This document shows, one piece after another, positions 1-13,800 of a stretch of 64,000 nt of DNA (position 1 is the stretch's first letter; every line of letters starts with the position of its first letter). The stretch is from Tubiluchus corallicola (taxonomy: Eukaryota > Priapulida > Priapulimorpha > Priapulimorphida > Tubiluchidae): positions 62,001 to 126,000 of the forward strand of contig JAQGDQ010000018.1 of the NCBI GenBank assembly GCA_030141605.1. Reading direction: 5' to 3'. The notes under the pieces were generated by a model, which did not search any database, was not told the origin of the DNA, and was given only the letters and a program-made list of their open reading frames with translations. The position numbers and the translations under genes are program-made.

Positions 1-337
1 AACTTAAACTGTTCTATACTTGCACAGTACAGCATACATGTACAAGGCCTTAGAAAAAAGCCTTTTTATTCAGCAGAATTCTCCAATAGTGCACATAATA
101 AAAAAACTTATAAGATCTATATTTTAGCTTCTAATACTTTATTAGATTATTTGTAAAAAACCCATGAAAAATTCAACTGTTAAAACTACTAGCAAAAAAA
201 TCTAGAAACTCTACTGGTATTACAACTATATAAAAAATTCAGAATATTTATAGAACTAGAACCTACAATTTTAGAACATGTGTCTACCCAATATATACCA
301 AAACACATTTAAGATAAAGGTAATATTCTGCACTCAC

Positions 338-404
338 CAGGAATATGTGCATAATTGTCTGATTTACCAGTAGAATAATTTGGTGCGTAAGATGAGAAAT
401 CCCC
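338..404 (-). CDS. Candidate extra coding exon 3' of the TEX14-like stop
   Basis: On the minus strand a TTGTTTTAG acceptor precedes a 67-nt open stretch starting GDFSSYAPNYSTGK, followed by a strong GTGAGT-type donor. It enters in phase 0 and leaves in phase 1. Exon 2202-2082 of the TEX14-like gene ends in phase 0, so it could splice here instead of to the terminal exon, giving a longer C-terminus that continues outside the window. It could also belong to a neighbouring minus-strand gene. The low-complexity Ser/Tyr/Asn content resembles the TEX14-like tail. Confidence 0.45.
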
Positions 405-863
405 CTAAAACAAGGATAGAAACAATTTTAATAAATTTTAAACCAGCTGGTGCTAATTAAGAACATAATTATAACTGGTTTCAAGCTGAAAATTGCTATT
501 TCTATCCCTGTTTGAGCTTTGGGATATCCCAACGGAAATCACATGGCACAAAACGATGAGCTATTCATTTTCTATTTGGTCGATTATTACGCAACTAACC
601 TGGACGACAATCATAACTAAACAGACATTGGTATTCACTGTTGATTTACTTCAGACTAACAAAAAGCCCACCAAGTCTTTAACAAAATTAAGTGCAAAAT
701 ATTTAAGAATATTAACCTATACGTGTAAAATTTAAAATATAAATATCGCAAAACATTGCACCAAGTACAATTATTTCTAAAATTCACAAAAATTTTAGTA
801 TGTAAAATAGCTTAAACCAACATAATTTTAACTAACAGATCTATCCTTTGTAAATCGTTCAAA

Positions 864-1234
864 GAGCCAGTGAAATACACGAAAATAACTGAAATGGCCA
901 GAAAAGTAAAGTTGTAAAGAGAAAGACCCTACATACTTAGTGAATTAAAACAGAGATTCAGAAGTAGTCACGATTTAATTACATACTTATTCGTACAAAA
1001 TTGCTCACGATTATTAGCATGCTAAGGAGGCATTAATGCACTCAGCGGGAGCCAGTGAAATACACGAAAATAACTGAAATGGCCAGAAAACTAAAGTTGT
1101 AAAGAGAAAGAACCAACATACCTTGTGAATTAAAACAGAGATTCAGAAGTAGTCACGATTTAATTACATACTTGTTCGTACAAAATTGCTCACGATTATT
1201 AGCATGCTAAGGAGGCATTAATAGCACTCAGCGG
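864..1234. repeat. Recent tandem duplication, unit about 185 bp, two copies
   Basis: The segment starting GAGCCAGTGAAATACACG at 864 is repeated at 1049 with only a few changes and one extra base near the end (ATTAATGCACTC versus ATTAATAGCACTC). It lies 3' of the TEX14-like stop codon and has no open frame. The rest of 405-1582 shows no gene. Confidence 0.9.
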
Positions 1235-1582
1235 ATATGGCAAAATTGTTTGGTTAAGATTAATTAACGGGAATCATAATCCTTCCAGGAAAATTACATA
1301 ATCAATAAAGCACTGAAAATGTGCTTGCCTGAAACTTAGCCAAAACTAGTCCACGCAGCTGAGTACAAGGCATCATTGCTGCAAAAAGACGCTTCAGCAA
1401 AGGGCTCGATCTACCTGAACTAGCCTGTATCAATCACAGAAATTTGTTTGAATGTGAACAAACCAACTAAACAAAAGCAACAGCACATTCAAACAAATTT
1501 ACAATAAACTACAACAAATTAAAGTGTGAATAACTGAGTTCCTATAAAAAAACTACATTTAATAATAGTGTAAATAGAAAAC

Positions 1583-4500
1583 TTAGTAGCACACGTATGA
1601 TTGCTGCTCTATTTCCGGTGCAGTGTAGACAGATCGCACGTGTATGTTACTCGGGTACGAATCTCTCGATTTGTCAGGAGATAAGCTCTTGTTCCTCAGA
1701 ATATTCTAAAAGAAAACGTCTTACATTATTCATTCCATGAAAACAGGTTCATTATACAATATAAAAGGTCAACTAAAAGAATATCAGTGGATTTGCTAAT
1801 CAGATAATATGCTAGCAAATTAAAATATATGAAAATAAAATAATGTACATGTTATTGAATTGAAATGTGAAGGCAATTAGCCACTGTGGATGCATAATGT
1901 CCATGTATAATACATTATAACTTACAGATAGATAGATTAACTGATAAGTGGGAAATACTGACAAATTGTCAACAAAGATCTTTTTTTCACCAAATTCACA
2001 TTTCCTACAAAAAAAATAGAATACACAAAAACAGAACCAATTTATTTGAAAAAAAAACATCACAGGAGTTTAAAATTACACCTGTTTCTCTTTTTCTCGA
2101 AATGAAGCTACCATGTTGCGAACACTACCATGTCCACCAAACCACTCGCTGACCTGTTCTGACAAATCATTCTGCTGGTCACTGTAACTGGCATCTGGTG
2201 GCCTGAATAGAAAAATGTAGAAATGGCACTAAGAACTGAGACATTTTAAAGGTGTTACAACCAATAGCACAGGACTTGCATCTGTAGAGCAGTGGGCAAG
2301 GCATGTACAGTTCCTTTTATTCTAAGGACTGACAGTTAGTGCAGACATTAGGCAAACACATTCACAAATTTAGATAACCCAAGTAGTACAGTCACTAAAT
2401 CACTTCTGTTAGCTCAAGACATTCCTTTTGCAGAGCTTTAAGCATGTTGAACTTTAGGACCAACATGGTCCTATTAAATTAACAGTAATAAGGCACAACA
2501 ACTATTTACAAAGAAACATGTCCCACAGTTCAAGAATGACTGAATTCACAACTGCAGAAAGAAATTTTTTTTTAGCATATCATAATGATTTGTTCAGACT
2601 AACCTTTGTAGGACAACAGCATCACGGAGTTCAGCAGAGAGATATGAATATGCACCACTACTTGGTCTAGGTCGTCTCAGAGAAACTGGCATTTCACAAG
2701 CATGGCCAGCTGGTTTAATACCTAAATAAATTATCTTAATAAGTTTACTAGATGCTCTATGATTTATAAGAAAAGCATTTGCAGATAAATCTTTTAATCA
2801 AGCAAAAACAATTTACATGTATTTTTTCTTACATCTATATATATATATATAGGATGTAAGTATTACATGTTGAAAAAGTTCTACGTGGGCAAATCATACT
2901 CACTAGAGTAACAAATATGCATTTTAGATAGCTTAAGATCATCCCTTAAAAGAAACACTGAACTGGAAGAAGCGTCTTAAGGATCTTTAGGTCTTAGACG
3001 CCAACAAAACTACTAGCAATTAACACGCTGCGAAACTCATTTTTTGCAGCATATTCTCGTGGCAATATACACAGTATTAGTTGAAAGAATGGAAATTCGT
3101 GATGGGCATCACAAAAAAAATCACGATAATATTTGAAGAGAGAAATTAAAGCATAATTACAATTTTCATTGGACAACAAAAATTGATAAGCGAAAGTCGG
3201 CAATGTTCTGACGCCCTAATTTGCATTATGACATTTACATTAAATTGCAAAAATCCAGTAAAGAGACTGTGTATAAAGATGGTGTCCATGTACCGCACAT
3301 GATTACATATGACTAATATAAATACACTAAAAAAGTCATAACTGCAAAATGATGTCATTCGCATCCTTCTGATGTCATTCTATTTCAAATTACAAGTGGG
3401 ACGTCACGATTTTTCCATTGCCATGTCTTCGCACACATGGAATTCACATAGAAGTCAACATACAATAAACAAGTGGGATAAACTTTTGTCCCAGAATGTT
3501 TTGGAAAACTAAGCACAGTTCACTCTACTCAGTTCACTCTGACTTCATGTCATATATATATATATATATACTCACATGCACCCAAATTTCCACATTTATA
3601 TTAAAAAGTGCCATACAAAAAATGAGTGACGATTTGATATACAAGTAAAACCAATAAAATTTTTATCACAAACTGTATTGGGTCATGTGAAAAAAATAAA
3701 AAACAAACATGTAAGCATGTTTTTACCTGGTGAATGACGATGGCCGCAACTTTGTATGCTGCAATTACTGTAGCCACTGGTATTCAATGTGGCACTTTTC
3801 TTACTTGTGTTGCTATTCTGTCGAGAACGATTTAGCGGTGCCCGGTGAATAACTGTTTCATCCCTACTCAAACTCCCGGATCTAAAGAGATAAGAAACAG
3901 TTTCCATAATATCAAATGTCTTCTATTACATAAACACAGCAAGCAGCACTAAGGGTTACAACAACTGCATACCAAGTCAAGGTTGTTAGAAACTTTCGAA
4001 AAAATAAAAATATTTAAGCTACACCTATTGTCGGCAAAATAAAAATAAAAGGCATTTATTGTTATGCAAAAACAGTTTGCAGTAGTAAGTAGAAAGCATG
4101 TAACTGAAAAGTGATGCGTGACAAAAGTGACGCTGTGTAAATTGCATAAATGTGAGAACACTAAGGAGTGAAAAATTGGTCATATCATATGAATGCTAGT
4201 TAGCAAATAAAAAGCTGCAAGCAGCAGTATATCCCAGTATACGAGGTCTGTTACACACAAAGAATGTGTAAAGTGAACGTTCTAGTGATGGCAATTAATT
4301 ACTCGATCACGGACAATCACGAGAACACAATCACGGATTGCAGTTATTAAGTAAGACTCAGTATTAGACAGTGACCACTGCCCACTGAACATCAGATCAT
4401 AAGCTGAACTAGAAAAATGATGAAAGAAGCCTAAAAATATCATACCAACTATGATGATTCTCCACCTAATGGCTCATAAGATTGCAAAGCTAGCTCAAAT

Positions 4501-7500
4501 TGAACTTCAAAGTAAATAGGCAGCTGTAGAAAAGAGCTTACAAACAACATACACAAAAATATTACAAGTTTAAATAAAAGATTCAGTAAATGTTACTGTT
4601 GATGAACAAATCTCTAAGAAAATTGTTTGTCCACAAGTCATTCTAAGCTGTCCCAAGTTCATGCTAATAAGTAGTATGTACTGTTAACATGCTTGATAAT
4701 GTTACACTCAACTATTGAAAATTTGCCATTTACTAATAAGGATGTTAAACTGATTGCATAATATTTACCGAGGCAAAGTGTGCAAACAAATTACAAGGAA
4801 AAGTGAAGCAAAAAAACCACCAATAAAAGCCTCTACAAAAAGCGTGCCTGAAGCAACCAATATACATAAAATACTCGTCGTGATAATATTTTTTGCCTGC
4901 AAGCAATAACCAATTATTGTGTTGTTAGTCTCTCTAAGTTCTACAACATGGTTCCAAATAAAGTCTACATCGGCAAACTATTAGGCTAATGACAAATTAA
5001 GAGTTTAGTTTTTATGTTTATTAAAATCATGGGTTTATTTTAACAAAAGTTTCAAAAGCAGTACCTCTACGAAGAACTTTCTACAACCAAAATATAAGAA
5101 TAACCTTCCAGTTAAACTTAACTTTTTGATACATAAGATATATAATATATAATTTATAATAGCTTGTAAATGAAAAGGGAAAGTCCATATTTTTTTCAGT
5201 TCATTTCCTGTGTTCTTTTTTTTTGATATGTTAGTATATGGTTGTCGTTATGGTAACTTACTAGCATCTATTATAATGCACTGTAGTTATCTAAAATGTA
5301 CTAACCTGGACTTATAAGCACTTTTTACGGATGTATTACTGGTGGTGCTCTTGCAGTCTATCAAGAAAAATAATGTTGCATGAATACAAAAAAAGATTTT
5401 TAATTACGCAAAAATCTGAGTGAATCTTAACTATGCATATGAAGATCTTGTGTATTAATAATCTTTGTAGGCTGCTAGTTGAACGTCATAATGTTACTTG
5501 GTAAATTTTGTTTGTCAAACAAATCATCAGCTGCATTTAGTGTAGAATGAATTAATTTAGTTCTCTTAAATTTTATCTGTTGAAACATGGAACAAACTTA
5601 TTCAAACACTACTTTACTGTCAACTTTAAAAAAACATGTGCAACCAATTACTGATATTTCCTTTGTAATTGTATTACTCCTTTCAAAGACCAATAATGAT
5701 TATGTTATCTATATATTTAAGGAAAGTTATCCAATTATGTATTTACAACAGTTTATACCAACCAGCTGAACTAAAAGACATAATTGAAGAGTAACCACGG
5801 TGAGATGGCACTACATCAGACACTGCTTTAGGAGTAGATGCAGACATGTCAGTGGCGTGCCCTGCTGGTTTTGGTGCAGTACCATCTTCCTGATACCTGG
5901 TGAAAATTTGTGTGAAGAAACATATTTTAAAAAGAACTGATGTTAACATGTGATATCAATTGTCTGTTATTGAAATATTACAATTGCTTTATAATTATCG
6001 AAATTTAACTTGTACTCAAATACATAAAAACAAATACTTATCTTTCACAATTTAAAAAAAACAAACCATGTGGCACTACACAGTACGCATAGCAAAAAGG
6101 AATATTGGCAATATGCAAACTTGATCGACAATTCGCATGTTTTAAATTGAATAACACAGTAAATTAAATTTTTTCTTACAACCAGGTGCTAAAGAGGCAC
6201 TTGTTCAATGAAGCTGTTCAACTTCCAAAATGTTTTTTGAAATCTGTTCCCAGACTGCAATGCACACTTTAACAGACACTGTTTTACCCATCACCCAAAA
6301 ATAAAAATCTAGTTGCTGCCTACAGCAAAACACGGTAAACTGTCTCCGTCATTATGCTCTTACTGGCCATACTTAGCACACTTCAGTAAGTATGGTTAAA
6401 GCAAGGTTTGGTTAAGTTCGCAGATGTGCACAGGAGAACAAGATTACAATGGGACAGATAACATGGCTGCAAACAACTTTTGCACCTACGTGCAAATGAT
6501 GATAAATCTGCTTGCAAGTAATAAGCCACATGTTAACACAAACATTCTACACAAGCATCTCAGTATGCTACTACCCTAATAAAATGGCAAAACTTTTATT
6601 TTGAAATGCACTTAAAAGGTATTGGTACATGTAAGAAATACAGCAATGCATACCTTTGTTCACTCGCTTCTCCCCACTTTGTTTTGCTATTTGAGTGACA
6701 CAGTGAATGATTTGCCGCATCGTTATCGATATCAATGTCATTCGAATGTGATACTGAATGGTTTACCACATCATTACCAATATCAGCCCTGGAACAAAGT
6801 TGTTACACCATTTGATACCACAGTAAAATCTAATAGCAAAGCCGATGTTATTTAACACAGTAAAATAAATCAAATAACAGGTACATTATCCTGAAAAATA
6901 GTTGGTGAAAGTTTTGATAAATCTGCCTAATCTGATATCTAGATCAGCAGTAATCATTAGCATACTTTAGCGTTTTGCCTAGTATCTATGACACACTACA
7001 CAGGTAAACTTTCAGGTTATTAAAAGACTTGGTGATATCCATACCGGTATTGAGCGCCAGCAGAAATTTGGCTTCTAGTATGTGATGATGCACTAGTGTC
7101 ACGTTTCTTTGACTGCAGATAACTGCAGTTGTGAATAGTGCAATGAGCGCCGCCATCAAAAGAAGTGTCACTATCAGTTGTCGTTGACAGTACAGATTTT
7201 TTCTTCCTCCTGGTGTATTAAAAAACAATTGTCAATCTATCTAATATAATAATATATAAAACAAAGATTATGCTGTGCTATAGCAAGAACACTTTTATTC
7301 TTAATTACATGCAATATAAAGATAACAAATTAAACAATCTTTGCTCGGAAAATATCAATCACATAGGTAACAAATACGTCCAATCTAAAACATGAACAGA
7401 ACACAATAAATTCTGTATCATAGCATTAATCAAATCTTTAGTAAATTTGCTCTCTGTATAGTTATCTCGCCAAAAGGAAAAGCATGTCTTATCAATAGTT

Positions 7501-7893
7501 GCAATGACACCTTTGAGAACTTTTCTTGGCACTACCACTTTTCTCAAGAGATGGAGCATATGCCTGCTTTACCTCTGTCTCCTCATCTTCTTGATAAGCT
7601 GCCAAAGAGCTGAACCTATAAAAATAAAATGGACAATATTTTTTATTTTTCAGCCAAATTTTAGGCATTTGTACCTGTCTTTACTAACATATAATTGTTG
7701 CTTAACTTGATCTTTCTTTAATTATGGATAAAATGTGTCAATATGATATTTTAAATCAAAAGCATTACTGAAAGGATAAAATAACATACGTCCTATCTCC
7801 ATAGGTCCTGTTAGTGTGTGGTGAATTTCTCATACTAGTATCTCCCACAGCCTTAATTGGGTTCAGTGAGTTCTTAGAAGACTTTCTAGACAC
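1583..7893 (-). other. TEX14: TEX14-like exons 11-20: disordered C-terminal tail
   Basis: Ten short exons encode a Ser/Thr/Asn/His-rich tail without a known fold. Exon 14 (6788-6654) contains a duplicated unit built on NDxxNHSxxHSN. The junction of exons 18 and 19 (2604/2202) makes RPPDASY, close to the GPPxxxY motif by which TEX14, ALIX and TSG101 bind CEP55. The last exon (1705-1583) is in phase 0 and ends QQSYVCY-stop. Boundaries rest on open frame, consensus splice sites and phase agreement across every junction. Tail sequences diverge quickly, so I could not check them against homologues. Confidence 0.75.
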
Positions 7894-10800
7894 CTAGAAA
7901 AATTACGGTGTACAGTAAACTACGTATAACTCGAACACATCGGGACCGGAAAATTCGCTCGAGTTACACGAAAGTACGAGTTGTAAAATGTTCGTAAGAA
8001 AAGAAGATCGAATTGCTCATCAATGTCACATAATATACTACAGCATGTGAAAATGACAAACTGAGCCTTCAATCACATGTAAACAAGTTTTTGTGAATAA
8101 CCAAAAATAAAATGACTGGTCCACCTCTATTGTTGTCTGGGTAGCACGGTTAATAGAATTCGGCAATAATATTATGATCTACATTAAACAACGTTCCTTA
8201 AGCCACGTTGTATGCAGTGTTCTGTTAAGGTAATATAAGAAATCTTAGCATTTTTGCTGAAACCAACAGTGAAAATCGTAATGTGTTGTACACTTTCGCA
8301 TAGGATTTCTTGCTTGGGAGGTGTTCGAGACAGGCAAGGTAAACTGAGTCAGATTCTTAAGAACTGTCCTGGGAATTCGGTTCAAGTTAGGTGATAATTT
8401 GAGTTACAGATTTCGAATTACGCAATGTTTGGTAAAGGGAAAATCCATTCCACAAGGCCTGTTTGATATATGCAAAAATTCGAGTCATACGTAATTGACT
8501 GTACAATTATAGTAATCAAAAATCAAAATATCTTTTTATCAAACATATTTAAATCAGTTTTTAAGAGAAAATAATTCTTGTTCGCATAACCAAAATAATA
8601 GTCCTACTGAAGATCTCGCTAAAAGTTGTAATGCTCCATTTATGTCATCCATAGTTATGCAGCGATCATCTGGAAGAATCTGTAGTCCCCTTTCTAAACT
8701 GCCAAATATCTCCTCAGGAATCCTTTCAGTGGGCAGCGGCAACATTATACCATGTAATATAAGGTCTTCCTTGATTTCATGTGCCTCTTTCTCCGGCCAA
8801 GGAGGAATTCCTAAAATGTTATTTTCAAGATTAAAAACAGTGAAAGCACTATGCAGGCTTGACTGTGAACGCTGTTTAATTTCATAGATAACAGTTTATC
8901 CAATATGAAGTTTTACCGTATAAACATTTGCAAACACAAAAAGTAATACAGCCAAACTTCTTTGTACCACTAACTTTGGGACCTGAAAAAAGTTGGTATT
9001 ATAGAGAGTTTGGTGTTATAACGAGCTGTGTCAAATTTTGCCATGCAAATCACAAAACAGACAGATGAGTGTACACAGATTAGAGTCTTCAATTTTTGCT
9101 CTAAAGGTTAACGAATTAAAAGAAAATTATAAAAATTAATCATTTGTGAATTAATCACTCACTCTAAATTATTCGTCTTTATTAAGAACTTTTTGTTTAC
9201 ATAATAAATATGTCCAGTACTCAAACACATATATAAAAGACTGCATGTGAACTGCTCCGTTACACATGTCTGTATGTAAAAAAGTTAAATCATAACTACG
9301 AATTTCTTTTGGGATCTGCTTGAATGATTCTCATAAACAAGTAAATATCACTCTTAATGCTGGTGAAAAAAGAGCCGCGTGTTTTCTTGTCAGTTTCCGT
9401 TATGACTACGTGCCAGTATGTGGTGTATTCATTGTGATTTATTCAATATACAATGTAAGGAACAGCTTGCAAGCAATCAAAACATGATGAAACGCATTCT
9501 TTTATACAACATGTGACGTCTAGCTAGTGTCTATGACTCAACCGGACAAGTAGCATAATATCAAGAAGCCACTGGCGTTAGTTGAGAGACTTGAGACTGC
9601 CGGTGGCTTTGCCCAATTGAACACATGTATTAATTTGCCTGACCAATTGCAGGTAACGGGTGGCAGTATAATGGGTTACTTTTATATACAGTTGAATACA
9701 GACATTTTGTTCCTGGCTATTTTGCAGGCGGTATAACAGGGGACAGGATAACAAGGTTTGATTGTGCTAACAAGAATGAGTTCCTCCTGTAAAAGAAAGT
9801 AGGGCCACTATCAATGAAACATAAAATTTTACAACCTGTAAAAGGAATACAGTTTCTATGATCAGTCGCCTTTAGTTTTTTCTTCTAGATTTATGCTTGT
9901 ATTTAATAGGATTTTCTCTCTTATACTTTCGCTCAAAAAGATTTACATACATGTTGCTAATGTCACAATATTTATCATAGAAGTTTAAAGACTTACAGTG
10001 TTGCTTTTCAATTTAATGCATCACTGATAATGCACAAAATACATGCATAAGCTAATAAACAAATGACTTACTCATTAAAAACTCCCAAACCACACTGCAA
10101 AAGCTGTATATATCTACTTTAGGAACTGCATTCTGTGCTTTCATTATTTCAGGTGCAAGCCAATTGTAGACAGCATTCTTATGCATATTGCCACGTGCTG
10201 AGCTCGGTTTATGGCTGCAAGCAAAATTGAAGAAATAAATTTCAAATGAAAAAGAACAGAATGAAGAACAAAACAAAATACAAATTTCTAAATGAAAGTG
10301 TCGCCATGCACAAAAAACTTATATTATGCTATCCTATAGGCTAAGTCAAAAAAGTGGCACAAGTGCAAACTTACCAATCTACCATGTACTCAAAATTTCC
10401 CAGCTTTGCTAATTTTGGATTAAGAATTTGCACAGCGTGAGAGGTTACAGCTGTGTGAATCATGTTCTGGTCATGAATATACATCAGTGCATCTGCAATT
10501 TGGCCCAATATCTCCCACATATTCTTCACAGGAGAAGCAATGTGCTAATATTTTCAAGCAAAAAAAGTAAAAAATGCATGAATGGTATCCACACATAATT
10601 CATAAAGCAGAATAAATATAAATGTTTCTTACAAAAAATAAATAAATAGAACTAGGAAAACACTAACAGCAAATCTGATCTGATGCGTATTTTGTTATAA
10701 CACACAATGCAAAAATCTATAATTTGCATGTTGGTTTACGACAAGCTTAGGTCGACACGTATGCAACACAACTGACGGAAAACAATCACAGACACAGGCT

Positions 10801-13800
10801 CAGCTTGACTGCAACTGATTTCCAGCAACTGTGTACAACTAGCAAGATACGAGTAGCCGCAACACTGCTCAGGTCGATGACAACTGAGCTTACGCAAATG
10901 AAAAAAAATCTCTGACCAGACTACAATCATGAGAAAACAATGCCGACATTGCTGCAATCGATTGGAACTGAGTGGATCCAGTATACCGTAGAAGAAGAGC
11001 AACTCCCTGAAAGTGAGTTGCGCTGAGTAGAGTTGTGTCGTAAGCCTGGTTATGTCGACTGGATGTACTCGGAACTGGCGGTATACCATATGACAAATCT
11101 CCAGTTGCTCTCAGTTGCGTTGTAAGGTCGACCTAAGTCTGCCTTAAGCAAATGTTCGAAAATAAAAGCTTTGCATCTAGGTAGTTTATTACATGTGTTG
11201 CTCACCATTTCATGTATTGCATAGTACAAGGATCCAATGCCGATATTTTCATAAACAAGCTGAATGCCATCCATGTTGTTTGTAGGAGACACTGCCATGA
11301 GTAGCAAAATATTGGGATGTCTTAACTGCCTGTGGAATAAATTACTTCTTTAGTAACGTTTCGTGTTTAATATGAAAAAAATTACAGACAGTAAAATATG
11401 AGCTTATTGTACAAAATTCATGACAAGCTCACAATGAAACTAGAAAAATTGGCAGCTAAAGCTTAGCATGCAGACAGTAGAAATCAGAGAAATTCCCTTT
11501 ACAAAAGTATCATATTTTTGTCATGTCCTATTACACATTCATTACGTTATAAAAACAACTCCACAAAGCATACACTGTGGTCTAAGGGATGATGTAAAAT
11601 ACAAAGTTCTAATCTAAGTTATGCAAAAAATGGCGAGCTATCATAATCAGGATGTACAAAATCAAAATAAACATTATCCTCATAAACATCAAGAGCCTCA
11701 ATTTTAAAACAAATAGCATCGTGGTCTGGTATAGAAAAGGACGGCTTACGTTTAAATCAACTGTTATAAAAACAAGGACAAAAACGTTGTCATTACGTGT
11801 AGAACTTTGTACACACACTGAGTTAACAGATTTTCGAGAATACAATTAGCAAACTTTTCATATGTGGCTAAGACAAATAAGTAAAACTGGTCCACTCAAA
11901 AAGTGAAAAATTAAAATTGCTAAGTACATTACAGAAAGAGCTTATGGTGTCACACAGTTTGTTAAAAAAGCGCAGAACTAGCAAGCAAGTCTTGATGCAC
12001 TGCCAATTAAATCAACAGCTACTATTTTAATTTCATTTATTTTAGACGTATGTACGCGGAGAGTAACTTCTCTGCCACTCCTACATGCTTTCCTCAACCA
12101 GAAACTCGTTTACATAATTAAAAATTACGTGACGTACACTTACATTCAGCCATGTTTCCATACTGGCAACATCATTGTTTAGCAACAGAAAATAATTCAA
12201 GTCACATAGCTTGTTGCAAATGGACTGGCTATTAAACAAAACACAGTTTAGCAGGGGTAGCTGTTGGCAAATTTTACCCTTTACTGGTTTTCCTGCTCAT
12301 TGTAAATCCAGTCATTGTCTTGTTTCCAAAACCCTTCTTATTGCTAATGTATTTTTAAACAGCACCCACCATTTTCCCTCACACTAAAACTAATGCAAAG
12401 TACCGCGTGTTCTTTTTTATTTTGTCATTCCATCCACAAATGTTTTATCATCCTGCTGAGTTAAATCATAAACTTCTTTAGAAAGGCTAAATTTAGTTTT
12501 TTTAAGTTTACTGTGAAGTGCAGCAATACCAGTCTGTTATTGTGTCATCTCAAATGCTCCTCTGAGAGCTCTTGCATCCATTTTGCTCGAGAAAATTTTT
12601 AGTAATCTAGAGCAGTCTTTATTTTCCCCCTACTAGTTGAATAAATTTACACAGGTAAAATTGAAAATTAAGACCTCACAAATATACCCGATGGCTTGCT
12701 TAGACTTGAATAAGGCTTCAGACCCTTCTGCTAACCCTGAAAATATTAGCTCTTTTTTTTGAGTTCCTTACTTTTTAATGTATGGAGTTTTTCAGCTACT
12801 ACCAACTGGGATTACTGCTCAGGGTAGCTTTATATTCGTTCAACTGTGAACTTAGTGTTAGGGTTCAATGTTCAGGAGATCCGAAAAAGTCTGCTTTACA
12901 CTTTTTCTCGGCTTAAACACAAGTTTAGTAAAAAATATCCACGAAGAGTTGCTACAATCACTAGTAAATTTGTAAACCTTTCTTTGCTGACCTATGACAA
13001 ACCCGGGACATTTTTCAACATACAATCAACACAGACCCAGCAGTTTTCGCTCTTCTTCAGTATAACCAAAGTCACTTGAAAGAAGAGTTCTTTTAACATT
13101 TATCAACATTTGTTAAAGCACTTGATATAGACACTGGAGATGAATGAGATTTTAGAGTTCCGTTTACTTGTGAAAGTAGGCTGCTGCTATCCGCCATACT
13201 ATTGTTTAATGCTTCGCTGAGCTCAGGGCGATTTGCAACATCAGACGTCTGCTCAGTTTGACCAGAAAAGAAAAATGATGATGATGACGGTGATGCCAGC
13301 AGATTCAGTGACAGGGACAATGGCAATGATGATGATGGGCTATTGATTATGATAAAGATGATGAAAATGATGAGGCTGGTGACGGTAAATTTATATGCAG
13401 GTGAAGAGAATCAATCGCTAACATTAATGATTAATGAAATGAAATGCAAGCAATTCAAAGAATTAAATGTTTTCATTTGTTGATATCCTTTTGTTAGATC
13501 ACAATAAATGTGATGATACTAAAGAACCCTTCCCTAACCTTCTTGTGTTAAGTGCTTTATTTGGAGTTTCACACCTGGTATGTCTCGCAGAAGACTAAGA
13601 TTTCTTCCATAAGTTCTTACCCCATGCATTCTGTTTCTCTAATAAGAAGATCGACGACATCACTAGGTGAATCATCCAAAATTTTGCGAACACTGACATC
13701 AGTTCTATCCCACATCATACTGCAAAATGCACAAATAGTGTATATGATAGTACAAAGAACCACTCACACTGATTTATAAAAACAAATAGTTTTCAACACA

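Noticed and set aside
4443-4531. Exon-like block (acceptor TTCTACAG, donor GTATGA) reading PIYFEVQFELALQSYEP on the minus strand
   Set aside because: It is open only in phase 0 and ends in a stop, while the flanking TEX14-like exons join in phase 2; usable only as a truncating alternative, so not called.
13093-13326. Open Ser-rich frame on the minus strand in a TEX14-like intron
   Set aside because: The kinase alignment across exons 6 and 7 is continuous without it, and it overlaps a GAT microsatellite.
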